A DNA stretch of 64,000 bases from Rivibacter subsaxonicus (GTDB lineage Bacteria; Pseudomonadota; Gammaproteobacteria; Burkholderiales; Burkholderiaceae_C), in assembly GCF_004217215.1 (NCBI RefSeq), contig NZ_SHKP01000005.1, positions 129,501 through 193,500 of the forward strand. The letters run 5' to 3'. Below are positions 40,314-49,941 of this stretch, piece by piece. The position numbers and the translations under genes are program-made. A model generated the notes under the pieces. It was not told where the DNA came from. It saw only the letters and a list, made by a program, of their open reading frames with translations, and made no database searches. Numbering within the stretch: the first letter of the stretch is position 1; every line of letters begins with the position of its first letter.

Positions 40314-41141
40314 TCACAGGACCCGATGCGCCAGCGCCGGCAACTGCCCGCGCACCGCCTCGAGCCGGGCGCGCTCGATCGCGCCGCCCACCACGCCCTC
40401 GCCCTCGTCGGCGCGCTGCGCGAGCACCTCGCCCCAGGGATCGGCGAGCAGCGTGTGGCCCCAGGTGCGGCGGCCGTTCTCGTGGCGCCCGCCCTGCGCC
40501 GGCGCCAGCACGTAGCACTGGTTCTCGACCGCGCGCGCGCGCAGCAGCAGCTCCCAGTGCGCCTGTCCGGTCGGGTAGGTGAAGGCCGAGGGCACCAGCA
40601 GCAGGTCGCAGGGCCGCGGTTGCATCAGCGCGCGATAGAGCTCGGGAAAGCGCAGGTCGTAGCAGACCGAGAGGCCGACGCGCCAGGTCTCGCCCGCACG
40701 ATCGCGCAGCTCGAAGGCGGCCGGCGCGGTACCGGGCTCGAGCGTGGCCGCCTCGTCGTAGCCGCGCTCGCCGTCGTGAAAGCGGAACAGGTGCATCTTG
40801 TCGTAGCGCGCGGCGAGCTCGCCGTCGGGGCCGAAGACGAGGCTGCTGTTGCGCACGCGCTCGAAGGGCCCGTCCTCCGGGATCAGCGGCAGCGTGCCGC
40901 CGACCAGCCAGATGCCGTGCTCGCGCGCCATCGACGCCAGCGTGGCCTGGATCGGCCCCTGCAGCAGCCGCTCGGCGGCGCCGAGCTTGTCGCGGTCGGC
41001 TCGGCCCATCAGGCAGAAGTACTCGGGCAGCGCCACCAGTTCGGCGCCCTGCGCGGCGGCCTGCGCGACCAGCGTTCGCGCCCGTTCGATGTTGTGCTCG
41101 ACGCTCGGCGTCGAGACCATCTGGATCGCGGCAATCTGCAT
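40314..41141 (-). CDS. Carbon-nitrogen hydrolase, Nit family (omega-amidase / deaminated-glutathione amidase-like)
   Basis: 275 residues from [11 protein letters not shown]. The Glu-Lys-Cys triad is visible: E in LPEYFCLM, K in ARYDKMHLF and C in [11 protein letters not shown]. The branch-10 nitrilase enzymes hydrolyse deaminated glutathione or alpha-ketoglutaramate. It follows the YhdP-like gene by 83 bp, the usual glnE-yhdP-nit neighbourhood of Burkholderiales. The exact substrate is not shown by the sequence. Confidence 0.9.
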   Translation of the reverse strand: MQIAAIQMVSTPSVEHNIERARTLVAQAAAQGAELVALPEYFCLMGRADRDKLGAAERLLQGPIQATLASMAREHGIWLVGGTLPLIPEDGPFERVRNSSLVFGPDGELAARYDKMHLFRFHDGERGYDEAATLEPGTAPAAFELRDRAGETWRVGLSVCYDLRFPELYRALMQPRPCDLLLVPSAFTYPTGQAHWELLLRARAVENQCYVLAPAQGGRHENGRRTWGHTLLADPWGEVLAQRADEGEGVVGGAIERARLEAVRGQLPALAHRVL

Positions 41142-41224
41142 GCAAGGCTCCCTGTGCGGCCCGGCGCTGTGCCACGCGGGCATCTGCGGCCATTGTCGAG
41201 CCGCGCGTCGCGTGGCGTCGCGTG

Positions 41225-44200
41225 CTAACGCTCGCCGCGTGGCGCCGAAGCCGCAGCCAGGCCCGGCGCCTTGGGTTCCGGCAGGCCCCGGTTCGGGGGC
41301 AGTTCGAGCTGGGAGCGCTCGACCCGCTCGACCTTGGGATCGCCCCAGGGGCCGGTCACGTGGAACTCGCGCGTGTTGGCCGCGATCAGCGGGTCGCGCA
41401 AGAACCAGGTCGCCACAAACGCGCCGAGACCGACCACCGGGTTGATCGCGGCATAGGCCAGCGAGGCGGCGCCGGCATTGATCTCGGGCAGCACCCAGAC
41501 CCGCAGATCCTGCGTCTCGCGCTCGAGGTCGGCGCTGCCCTCGGCCAGCACCAGCGCCTGCACGCCGCGCGTGCGCAGGTTGCGCGTGCTCGCGACGCCG
41601 CGCTCGATGCTGATGTCGCCGCCGATGCCGTCGAAGGCGAAGCCCTCGTTGAAGACATCGCGGAAGTCGAGCATCAGCCGGCGCGGCAGCGACTGCAGGC
41701 TCAGCACGCCGAGCAGCCGCGCCGCGCCCGGCTTGGCCTGCAGGAACTGGCCCTGTTCGAGCGCCAGGTTCATCTGGCCGTCGAGGCTCGGGTAGTCCGG
41801 CGCGAGCGGGCTGCCCTGCCAGCCGAGCCGGCCCGCGAGCTGGCCCTTGCCGCCGCGCATCAGCTGGCCGTGGCCGAGCCGGTTCAGCAGCGCGCCGCCG
41901 TCGGCCACGTCGAGCTTGAAGTCGAGTTCGGTGCGGCGGGCCGCGCCCGGCGTGACCGGCGGCGCCCAGCGACCGCTGGCGGCCAGCTGGGCATCTGGCG
42001 TGGTCAGCGCGAGCCTGGACAACTGCCACTCGGCCGGCAGCCCTGGCGCCTCGGCGCGGTTGGCGGCGGCTATCTCCAGCTTGCCCAGGTGCTTGCCGCG
42101 AAGTTCGAAGTCCTCGACCACCACATCGAGCGCCGGCACGCTGGCCGGGGCTCGTTCGAGCAGGCTGGAGACGGCCTCGGCCTCGCTGCGCGGCAGCGCC
42201 AGCCGCGACAGGCGCGCACGCAGCGCGCCGGCGCCGCGCTCGCTCCATTCGACGGTGCCGGCCAGTTCCTGCGCGTCGAGGGTGGCGCGCCACTGCGCGT
42301 CGGCGCCCTGCCCCGCGCGCGTCAGCCCGGCCGTGAGCTTGTTGAGCTTGCGCCCGCCGATGCCGAGCTCCTGGGTGCGCAGCAGGATCGAGGCCGGCAG
42401 CGACACCGCGTTGCCGGCTTCGGTGCCGCCCGCCAGCGAGTCGACGACCCGGCGCCAGGCATCGACCGACAGCGCGGCCAGGTTGATGTTGGCGGCACCG
42501 CCGGCCACCGCCGGTGGCGCCGGCTCGCCGATGCCGATCGCGCTGCGCAGCAGGCGCGGGCCGCCCTCGCCGCCGCTCTCGCGCAGCGCCAGCGCCTGCA
42601 CCGCACCCGGCTGGCCCGGCGCGCCAAGGTCAAGGCGCAGTTGATCGCGTCGGGTCGCGGCGCCCGCTCCGGCCGTGTCGGCGGGCGCTTGCGGACTCGA
42701 GTGCAGGCTGAGCTGCAGCGTCTCCGGCGCGTTCTTGCGCAGCGGCGCCGGCAGCTCCGAAGCCATGCCGCTGAGCGGGCTGCTGAGCTGCCACTCGGTG
42801 CCGGCCGGGCCGGTGGCGAGCCAGCCGCGGTAGCTGGTCTGGCCCTGCAGGTAGGCGCCCAGGCGGGCCAGCGGGCCGAGCTCGGTGGCGCGGCGCAGGC
42901 CGTCGGCCGTCAGCGTGCCGTGCAGGTTGAATCGCTCGCTGCCATCGGCCTGGCGCCCGCCGTCGATGGCGAAGTCGCCACCGAGCAGGCGCGCGTTCGC
43001 CGTCGCGCTGGAGATGCCATGTTCGTTGAAGCCGATCCGGCCCTGGGCCGCGGCGAGCGGTGGCAGTTCGGGCCCGAGCCGGATGTCGTTGCCGGCCAGC
43101 TGCAGCTGGCCCTGGGTGCGCACCGGCGCGCCGTCCGCGAACGGGATCTGCAGCCCGAGCTTGAGCTCGGCGTTGCCGCCGGCCGTGGCGTGCGCCAGCG
43201 TCCCGCCGAGCCAGCCGCCGACCGGCGTCGCGCCGACGAAGCCGAGCATGTCGGCCAGCGGGCCCTTGACGCGGCCATCGATCACCAGCGTGGCGTCGTG
43301 CGCGAGGTCGGCGATGCGGCCCTGGACGCCGGCCAACTCGAGCCGCCCGCTGCCGACGCCACTCATTCGCGCCTGCAACTTGCGCAGTTCGAGCGAGTTG
43401 CGGTCGATCAGCAGCGTGCCGCGAATGCCGTCGATCGCCGGCCACGGACGGCCACTGGCGCTGCTGCCGTCCCAGGCCGGGTCAGCCGGCAAATAGGCGA
43501 AGCGCGCGTCGGCGAGCGGCGCGCTGATGCGGAACTCGGCCTGTGGCCCGCCGCGCCCGCCGTCGAAGGGAAAGTCGTGCAGCGGGCCACGCACCCGCAC
43601 GCTGGCGTCGCGCGACTCGCCGGCCTGGATCGCGTGGTCGAGGTAATGGCGCACCCCGGCCGGGATCGACAGCGGCAGGTAGCGCGCCACCGCCGGCAGC
43701 CGCGCGCGCGTGAAGCGGCCGTTGATGTCGATGCTGCCGAGGTCGGCCGGTGCCGAGGCGGCCGTCGACGGCGGCGGCGTGCTGCGCTGCCAGCCGATCT
43801 CGAACTCGCCCTCGGCGTCGGCGTTGGCGACCTGCAGCGCGCGCGCGCGCAGCTCGGTGCGGCCGGGCTCGAGCGTCCAGCTGAGTTGCGTCGAAAGCCG
43901 GTCGATCGCGATGCGCGGCTCCTCGAAGACGCCGGGCAGCTCGACCGCGCCGTTGCGCATCTGCAGGCGCGCGCTGCCGCCGCGTTCGCTGGCCTCGAAG
44001 CCGAGGTCGGCGCCGGCGATGCCGGGCCGGCCGAACCAGTGGCCATGGGCCAGCGCCTCGTGCACCTCGGGCGGCGCGTCCTCGCCGGGCAAGGGCGCGG
44101 CGGCCAGCGCCAGGCCGCTGGCGTTGCCGCGCACGCGGTAGCGGATCGGCGCCGCGGCCGGCCCGTCCCAGTGCAGGTCGAGATCTTTGAGCAGGCCCTG

Positions 44201-45655
44201 CGGCGCGAGCTGCGCGATGCGTTCGCGCTGCGGTGCCGACAACGGCACGCGCTCGGCAAGGCGCGCCAGCAGCGCCAAGTCCAGGCGCTGCGCCTGCAGC
44301 TCGCCGGCAGCCAGCGGCTCGCTGGCCAGCTGCTCGAGGCTGGCAGAGGTACCCGCGCTGCGCCACGCCAGGCGCAGGTCGGAGGCTGGCCAGTGCAACT
44401 GGTCGGCGGTGTCGAAGCCGAGCCGGTCCAGGCGCAGTTCACCGCGATTGCCCTCGAGCGCCAAGCCAAGGCGGCCGGCGATGCGCTCGAAGGCCAGCGG
44501 CTCGGTGGCGTCGGTGAACTGCAGCGCGATGTCCTGCAATGCCAGGTCGACGGTGGCGCCGCGCAGGGTGCCGTCGCGCAGCTCGAACCAGCCGCGCAGT
44601 GCGCCGCTGCCGCCCTGCAGCGCCGCGTGCAGCGGCAAGCGCTCGCGCAGGCGTTCGATGTCGATGTGCGCGGTCTCGGCGAACAGCCTGCCACGCCAGC
44701 GCCGCCAGTCGCCCGGACGCACCAGCGACGGCGGGCTGAAGCCGGGCAGCAGGTTGGCTATGCCGCCTGGCGCCTCGTCGGCCGCGACGTCGGCGTCCGC
44801 CACGTCGTGGGCCGCCGCCGCGCCCTGCGCCACCAGCGGCTGCGTGAACTTCCCGCGCAGGCTGAAGCGACTGCCGAAGTCGGCCGGCGGCGTGGCATCG
44901 AGGCGGAACTCATGCCGCCGCAGGCCGTTGCTCAGGCTCAGCTCCAGATCGCTCAGTGCCAACGGCTCGGCGCCACCTGAGGGGCCGGACTCGTCGATCC
45001 AGTTCAGCGTGCCGGCGCGGATGCGCAGGCTGGGCTGGCGGAACAGCCAGTCGGCAAATTGGCCATCGTCGCTGCCGGCGGCATCGAGCGCGATGCCTGC
45101 CACCGAGAGCCGACCCCGCGCGTCGCGCCGAACCTCGAGCGCCGGGCCCTCGAACTCGAGGCGGTCGAAGCGCGGCGGCCAGTGCAGCAACGAGCGCGGC
45201 GACAGCCGCGCATGGACTTGCGGCAGGTGCAGCGCATCGCCGCCATCGGCGCGCAACAGGCGCACATCGCGCAGCTCGACGCTCTGCGACCAGGTGCCGC
45301 GCCCGCTGGCCTCGATGTTGCCAATGCGCACCGGCACGCCGAGTGCGGTGCTGGCGTGCTGCTCGATCTCGGGGCGCCAGTCGCCGATCCGCGGCAGAAT
45401 CCCCCATTGAAGAACGAGCCAGGCCAGGGCGTTGATACTCGCCACCAGCAGCAGCGCCATCAACACGACGCGCAGCGCGGCGGCACCGAGGCGGCCCAAC
45501 ATCGAGGTGGACGCTTTCGGCGAAGGCAACGACGGCGAATCGGAGACAGTGGGAGCGGAGATGGACGACACGGCTTGCAGACGAGCTCTGCCGGTGCGCG
45601 CACGAGGCGCGTCGGGCCTGTTTCTCCCCACGCTTCCTGCATCTGCCCGCGTCAT
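41225..45655 (-). CDS. yhdP: YhdP/AsmA-like lipid-transport family protein
   Basis: Up to 1476 residues. A membrane anchor occurs near residues 58-82 (ALRVVLMALLLVASINALAWLVLQ), then a very long periplasmic region of repeating beta strands with the DUF3971 and AsmA C-terminal features (IGGDISIERGVASTRNLRTRG, VLPEINAGAASLAYAAINPVVGLGAFVA). YhdP-like proteins bridge inner and outer membranes and carry phospholipids. The start is uncertain: ATG 45655 has GGGAG upstream, GTG 45571 and ATG 45502 (next to the anchor) are alternatives. It is divergent from glnE. Confidence 0.9.
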   Translation of the reverse strand: MTRADAGSVGRNRPDAPRARTGRARLQAVSSISAPTVSDSPSLPSPKASTSMLGRLGAAALRVVLMALLLVASINALAWLVLQWGILPRIGDWRPEIEQHASTALGVPVRIGNIEASGRGTWSQSVELRDVRLLRADGGDALHLPQVHARLSPRSLLHWPPRFDRLEFEGPALEVRRDARGRLSVAGIALDAAGSDDGQFADWLFRQPSLRIRAGTLNWIDESGPSGGAEPLALSDLELSLSNGLRRHEFRLDATPPADFGSRFSLRGKFTQPLVAQGAAAAHDVADADVAADEAPGGIANLLPGFSPPSLVRPGDWRRWRGRLFAETAHIDIERLRERLPLHAALQGGSGALRGWFELRDGTLRGATVDLALQDIALQFTDATEPLAFERIAGRLGLALEGNRGELRLDRLGFDTADQLHWPASDLRLAWRSAGTSASLEQLASEPLAAGELQAQRLDLALLARLAERVPLSAPQRERIAQLAPQGLLKDLDLHWDGPAAAPIRYRVRGNASGLALAAAPLPGEDAPPEVHEALAHGHWFGRPGIAGADLGFEASERGGSARLQMRNGAVELPGVFEEPRIAIDRLSTQLSWTLEPGRTELRARALQVANADAEGEFEIGWQRSTPPPSTAASAPADLGSIDINGRFTRARLPAVARYLPLSIPAGVRHYLDHAIQAGESRDASVRVRGPLHDFPFDGGRGGPQAEFRISAPLADARFAYLPADPAWDGSSASGRPWPAIDGIRGTLLIDRNSLELRKLQARMSGVGSGRLELAGVQGRIADLAHDATLVIDGRVKGPLADMLGFVGATPVGGWLGGTLAHATAGGNAELKLGLQIPFADGAPVRTQGQLQLAGNDIRLGPELPPLAAAQGRIGFNEHGISSATANARLLGGDFAIDGGRQADGSERFNLHGTLTADGLRRATELGPLARLGAYLQGQTSYRGWLATGPAGTEWQLSSPLSGMASELPAPLRKNAPETLQLSLHSSPQAPADTAGAGAATRRDQLRLDLGAPGQPGAVQALALRESGGEGGPRLLRSAIGIGEPAPPAVAGGAANINLAALSVDAWRRVVDSLAGGTEAGNAVSLPASILLRTQELGIGGRKLNKLTAGLTRAGQGADAQWRATLDAQELAGTVEWSERGAGALRARLSRLALPRSEAEAVSSLLERAPASVPALDVVVEDFELRGKHLGKLEIAAANRAEAPGLPAEWQLSRLALTTPDAQLAASGRWAPPVTPGAARRTELDFKLDVADGGALLNRLGHGQLMRGGKGQLAGRLGWQGSPLAPDYPSLDGQMNLALEQGQFLQAKPGAARLLGVLSLQSLPRRLMLDFRDVFNEGFAFDGIGGDISIERGVASTRNLRTRGVQALVLAEGSADLERETQDLRVWVLPEINAGAASLAYAAINPVVGLGAFVATWFLRDPLIAANTREFHVTGPWGDPKVERVERSQLELPPNRGLPEPKAPGLAAASAPRGER

Positions 45656-45709
45656 TCGCGCGGGTCTCCCACCGACAGATCGACCCTAGCACAGACCCCG
45701 AGCATCCCG

Positions 45710-48487
45710 ATGGGTTCCACGCCTGCGGCCGACTTCGTAGTGAGCGATGCCTCTAATCCCGGCGCCGGCGCGGGGCACAGCCGCTTCGTGCAGCGGGTGC
45801 GGCGGCGCTACGCGCCTGAACTCGTGCTGTTTGCCACGCAATGCGACGGCGCGCCCGACCGTGCCGCGCTCGAGGCGCTGATCGACCGCCTGCAGGCCGA
45901 TGGCCGCGCGCTGCCGGCGGCGCTGCGGGTGGCGCGCCAGCTGGTGCTCGAGCGGCTGGCGGTGCTCGATGCCGAGCAGTCGACGGCGCTGGCCACGGTG
46001 ACCGCGACGATGACGCTGCTGGCCGAGGTCACGCTGGAGCGCGCATTGGCCGAGGCCTTCGTGCTGGCCGACGCCCGCTTCGGCGCACCGCGCCAGGACG
46101 ACGGCGCCCGCCCCGGCTTCTGGGTGCTCGGCATGGGCAAGCTCGGCGCGCGCGAGCTCAACGTCTCGTCCGACATCGACCTGATCTACGTCTACGAGGA
46201 AGACGGGCACACCGAGGGAGGCAGCAATGGCAGCGTCAGCAACCACGAGTACTTCAGCCTCGTCGCGCGCCATCTCTACACGCTGATCGGCGAGACCACC
46301 GAGGACGGCTTCGTCTTTCGCGTCGATCTGGCGCTCCGCCCCAACGGCAACTCCGGCCCGCCGGTGGTGAGCCTGGCGATGCTGGAGGAGTATTTCCTGG
46401 TCCAGGGCCGCGAGTGGGAGCGCTTTGCCTGGCTCAAGAGCCGCATCGTCGCGCCCGCCGCCGCGGTGGCGCACGGCGAGGGGCTGTTGTTGCGCGGCGT
46501 GGTGGTGCCCTTCGTCTTCCGGCGCTACCTCGACTACGGCGTCTTCGAAGGGCTGCGCCAACTGCACCTCAAGATCCGCGAAGAGGCCGCGCGGCGCGCC
46601 GCCGGCCGGCCCGAGCGCGCGAATGACGTGAAGCTCTCGCGCGGCGGCATCCGCGAGATCGAGTTCATCGTGCAGCTGCTGCAGGTGGTGCGCGGCGGCC
46701 AGTTCCCCGAGCTGCGCACGCGCTCGACGCTGACCGCGCTCGAACGCCTGGTCGCGGTCGGCGTGATGAAGCCCGAAACCGCGCAGCAACTGGCCGCGGC
46801 CTACGTCTTCCTGCGCCGGGTCGAGCACCGCATCCAGTACCTCGACGACCAGCAGACCCACCTGCTGCCGACCGACGACGCCGACCTCGGCTGGATCGCT
46901 CGCTCGATGGGCCTGGCCTGCAATGCCGACGCCTGCGAGCTACTGGAGCAGTTGTGCGCGCACCGCGAATTCGTCGCCACCGAGTTCGACCTGCTGCTCC
47001 ACGACGGCCGCGCACCGAGCGCCGCCGGCAACGGCGGCTGCAAGAGCTGCGGCGGCACGCCGCGCCCGGTCGACAGCGAGGCCTTCGTCGAGGCGCTGCC
47101 CGAGGGCCTGCGCGAGCGGGCGCGCGCCTTCGCCGCCTCGCCCAAGGTCGCGCTGCTGAAGGACGACACCAAGCTGCGCCTGGCCAAGCTGCTCGGCCGT
47201 GCCTGCGCCTGCATCGACGGCACGCACATCGACGAACCCGCCGTGATGCGCTTCCTCGACTGGCTGGAACCACTGCTGCGGCGCGAGAGCTATCTGGCGC
47301 TGCTGGCCGAGCGGCCCGAGGTGCTGTCGCGGCTGCTGCGCCTGCTCGGCCTGGCGCGCTGGCCGATGCGCTACCTGATGCGCCATCCGGGCGTGATCGA
47401 CGAGCTGGCCGACAACCGGCTGCTCGGTGGCCGCTTCGAGCGCGCGAGCTTCATGCGCGAGCTCGAAGAGCGCCGCGCGGCGTGGGGCCGCGGCGGTGAG
47501 GCCGACGAGGAATCGCTGCTCGACACGCTGCGCCGCGCGCATCACGCCGAGATCTTCCGCACCCTGGTGCGCGATGTCGAGGGCCGGCTCACCGTCGAAC
47601 AGGTTGCCGACGATCTCTCGGCGCTGGCCGACGCCACGCTCGACGTGACGATCCGCTGGGCCTGGCAGCACCTGAAGACGCGCCATCGCGAGGACCCGCG
47701 CTTTGCGGTGGTCGCCTACGGCAAGCTCGGCGGCAAGGAACTGGGCTACGGCTCGGACCTCGACGTGGTGTTCCTCTTCGACGACGAGGGAGAGCCCGAC
47801 CCCGACCGCGCGGCCGAGGTCTATGCCGCCTTCACACGCAAGCTGATCACCTGGTTGACGCTGCGCAGTGCGGCCGGCGAGCTGTTCGACATCGACACCG
47901 CGCTCAGACCCAACGGCAACTCGGGCTTGCTGGTCACCTCGATTGCCGCCTTCGAGCGCTACCAGCAGGGCCGCGGCAGCAACACCGCGTGGACCTGGGA
48001 GCACCAGGCCATCACGCGGGCGCGCTGGTGTGCGGGCGATCCGACGCTGGCGAGCCGCGTGGAGGCGGTGCGCCGCGGCGTGATCTGCGCGCCGCGCGAT
48101 GGCGTCGCGCTGCGCGAGGAGGTGCTGGCAATGCGCAAGCGGCTGCACGCGGCGCATCCGGTGCCGGCTGGAAAATTCGAGATCAAGCATGGCGAGGGCG
48201 GCATGCTCGACGTCGAGTTCGCGGTGCAGACGCTGGTACTGGCGCATGGCGCGGCGCATCCGCCGCTGCGGGATGACGCGGGGAACATTGCGCTGCTCGA
48301 ACGCGCCGAGCAGGCGGGCTTGCTACCGGCGGGCGTCGGCCATGCGGCGGCCGATGCCTATCGAGAGTTGCGGCGGGCGCAGCATCGGGCGCGGTTGGAT
48401 GAGGCGCCGACGATGATGGACGGGGAGAGCTTTGCAGCGGAGCGGGCGGCGGTGCGGGCGCTTAGCGCCGCCGTATTCGGCACCTGA
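45710..48487 (+). CDS. glnE: Bifunctional glutamine-synthetase adenylyltransferase/deadenylylase
   Basis: 925 residues. Two nucleotidyltransferase domains are each marked by their catalytic motif: GMGKLGARELNVSSDIDLIY at about 140-160 and YGKLGGKELGYGSDLDVVFL at about 670-690. GlnE attaches AMP to, and removes it from, glutamine synthetase under control of PII, so nitrogen supply sets glutamine synthesis. Divergent from the YhdP-like gene. Confidence 0.97.
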   Translation: MGSTPAADFVVSDASNPGAGAGHSRFVQRVRRRYAPELVLFATQCDGAPDRAALEALIDRLQADGRALPAALRVARQLVLERLAVLDAEQSTALATVTATMTLLAEVTLERALAEAFVLADARFGAPRQDDGARPGFWVLGMGKLGARELNVSSDIDLIYVYEEDGHTEGGSNGSVSNHEYFSLVARHLYTLIGETTEDGFVFRVDLALRPNGNSGPPVVSLAMLEEYFLVQGREWERFAWLKSRIVAPAAAVAHGEGLLLRGVVVPFVFRRYLDYGVFEGLRQLHLKIREEAARRAAGRPERANDVKLSRGGIREIEFIVQLLQVVRGGQFPELRTRSTLTALERLVAVGVMKPETAQQLAAAYVFLRRVEHRIQYLDDQQTHLLPTDDADLGWIARSMGLACNADACELLEQLCAHREFVATEFDLLLHDGRAPSAAGNGGCKSCGGTPRPVDSEAFVEALPEGLRERARAFAASPKVALLKDDTKLRLAKLLGRACACIDGTHIDEPAVMRFLDWLEPLLRRESYLALLAERPEVLSRLLRLLGLARWPMRYLMRHPGVIDELADNRLLGGRFERASFMRELEERRAAWGRGGEADEESLLDTLRRAHHAEIFRTLVRDVEGRLTVEQVADDLSALADATLDVTIRWAWQHLKTRHREDPRFAVVAYGKLGGKELGYGSDLDVVFLFDDEGEPDPDRAAEVYAAFTRKLITWLTLRSAAGELFDIDTALRPNGNSGLLVTSIAAFERYQQGRGSNTAWTWEHQAITRARWCAGDPTLASRVEAVRRGVICAPRDGVALREEVLAMRKRLHAAHPVPAGKFEIKHGEGGMLDVEFAVQTLVLAHGAAHPPLRDDAGNIALLERAEQAGLLPAGVGHAAADAYRELRRAQHRARLDEAPTMMDGESFAAERAAVRALSAAVFGT

Positions 48488-48512
48488 TCATCGACTTAGA
48501 TGCTGCTAAGCC

Positions 48513-48791
48513 ATGCCAACAAGGTTCTTCCGTTCGTCGCTGGAGCTTTTGGCGAAACCGCCACCTTGGCAACCCACGCCTACGCCCGCTCAGATTGCTA
48601 GCGCAAACAACTGGCGAATGCTGGGGTACGGTCTGGCCGTGGTGGGCATCATCGGTCTGCTCGTCTACTGGCTCACAGACTGGCTTCCGTACTGGTTCGG
48701 ATACGTGCTTGGACCGGCAGGAATGGCAAGCTGGTTTGCAGTCATCCAAGCACAAGATGCGGTGAGATCAAGTCGGCGTAAGGATGAATGA
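48513..48791 (+). CDS. Small two-helix membrane protein, lower G+C
   Basis: 92 residues with two adjacent hydrophobic segments (about 36-54 and 58-80: MLGYGLAVVGIIGLLVYWL, WFGYVLGPAGMASWFAVI) and a charged C-terminus (SSRRKDE). The DNA here has clearly lower G+C (mid-50s% by eye) than its neighbours and less GC-rich third positions. The Shine-Dalgarno is weak. Its stop overlaps the rhombosortase start by 8 bp. I do not recognise the family; it might be a recent gain. Confidence 0.6.
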   Translation: MPTRFFRSSLELLAKPPPWQPTPTPAQIASANNWRMLGYGLAVVGIIGLLVYWLTDWLPYWFGYVLGPAGMASWFAVIQAQDAVRSSRRKDE

Positions 48792-49422
48792 CGCGACAGC
48801 GCGACAGCGCGCAGTCGGGGCCTGGTTTGCCGCCGGCGCGTTGCTGCTGCTCCCCGCCGTGCTCCTCGCCATCACCGGCCCCCCGTCCGAACTCGCCCAC
48901 GGACTCGAATGGCGCCCCACCCGCACCTGGATTCAGCCCTGGCGCATCTGGAGCGCGGCCTGGGTTCACTACAGCCAGCTGCACCTGCTGGCCAACATGG
49001 CCGGCGCGGTACTGGTGATCGCGCTCGGCATTGCCGCGCGGATGCCGACACGCGCCGCGCTGGCCTGGTTCATGGCCTGGCCACTGACCCATCTGGCACT
49101 GCTGCTGCGCCCCGAACTCGCCGGCTACGGCGGGCTGTCGGGCGTGCTGCATGCCGGGGTCGCGGTGGTCGCGGTCGAACTGATTCTCCGTAGCGGCCGC
49201 GAGCGCCGGCTCGGCCTCGCGATTGCTGCCGTGCTGCTGCTGAAGATCGTGCTCGAAGAGCCCTGGGGGCCGGCACTGCGCTGGCCGGCGGGCTGGGACA
49301 TCGCGGTCGCGCCCTTCTCGCATGCGGCCGGCGTGGTGGCCGGCGCGCTGTGCGCGCTGCTGGCAGCGCGGCTCTTTCGCGATCAGCCGCGGATGCGGCG
49401 CACCAGCGAGGTGGTCGAGTAA
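48784..49422 (+). CDS. rrtA: Rhombosortase (rhomboid-family intramembrane serine protease)
   Basis: 212 residues with about six membrane helices. The catalytic serine is S119 in YGGLSG and the histidine is H180 in FSHAAGVVAGAL; AWVHYSQLHLLANMAG (H67, N71) is the oxyanion region. These are the features of rhombosortase, which cleaves GlyGly-CTERM proteins. The window also has such a substrate, the subtilase at 7367-9310. Its first 8 bp overlap the upstream small gene, and its last 40 bp overlap the convergent rfaE2 gene. Confidence 0.85.
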   Translation: MNDATARQRAVGAWFAAGALLLLPAVLLAITGPPSELAHGLEWRPTRTWIQPWRIWSAAWVHYSQLHLLANMAGAVLVIALGIAARMPTRAALAWFMAWPLTHLALLLRPELAGYGGLSGVLHAGVAVVAVELILRSGRERRLGLAIAAVLLLKIVLEEPWGPALRWPAGWDIAVAPFSHAAGVVAGALCALLAARLFRDQPRMRRTSEVVE

Positions 49423-49865
49423 CCGTCGATGAAGGGCAAGGCGCGGGCGTCACCGCCCCAACTGCGCACCAGCGGCGTCTCGGCCAGCGACTCGATCTCG
49501 TAGTCGCCGCCCTTCACGTACAGATCGGGCCGCACCAGCTTGAGCAGTTCGAGCGGCATGTTCTCGTCGAACAGCGCGACCAGGCTCACGCTCTCCAGTG
49601 CGGCCAGCACCGCGGCGCGGTCGGCCTCGCGGTTGAGCGGGCGATCCGGGCCCTTGCCGAGGGTGCGCGCGGAAGCGTCGCTGTTGAGGCCGATCACGAG
49701 ACTGGCGCCGAGCGCGCGCGCCCGCGCGAGGTAGCTCACGTGGCCCACATGCAGGATGTCGAACACGCCGTTGGTGAACACCAGCGGCCGCGGCAGCGCG
49801 GCGATGCGTGATGCCAGTTGCTCGCGCGAGCAGAGCTTGTCGAAGAAGGCCGGGAGGTCTTGCAT
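49383..49865 (-). CDS. rfaE2: D-glycero-beta-D-manno-heptose-1-phosphate adenylyltransferase
   Basis: 160 residues, the stand-alone second domain of HldE. The nucleotidyltransferase HxGH motif is in TNGVFDILHVGHVSYL; RPDLYVKGGDY and YSTTSLVRRI close the fold. It makes ADP-heptose for the LPS inner core. The kinase domain (RfaE1) must be elsewhere. The 3' end overlaps rrtA by 40 bp tail-to-tail. Confidence 0.92.
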   Translation of the reverse strand: MQDLPAFFDKLCSREQLASRIAALPRPLVFTNGVFDILHVGHVSYLARARALGASLVIGLNSDASARTLGKGPDRPLNREADRAAVLAALESVSLVALFDENMPLELLKLVRPDLYVKGGDYEIESLAETPLVRSWGGDARALPFIDGYSTTSLVRRIRG

Positions 49866-49941
49866 CGGGCGATTGTCGCCTCGGCTACAGCGGGCGCATC
49901 GGCGCAAAGCCTAGACTTCTGCCAACAACAGGAGACACCCG

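Noticed and set aside
41222-44980. A 1252-codon open frame on the plus strand opposite the YhdP-like gene
   Set aside because: High-GC DNA keeps antisense frames open; the translation is Arg/Gln/Ala-rich with no domain, while the minus strand encodes a recognisable anchor and AsmA-type repeats.
48462-48755. A 97-codon minus-strand frame opposite the low-GC small gene
   Set aside because: Cys/Arg-rich with no hydrophobic pattern or ribosome site; the plus-strand frame has clear membrane helices and overlaps rrtA.
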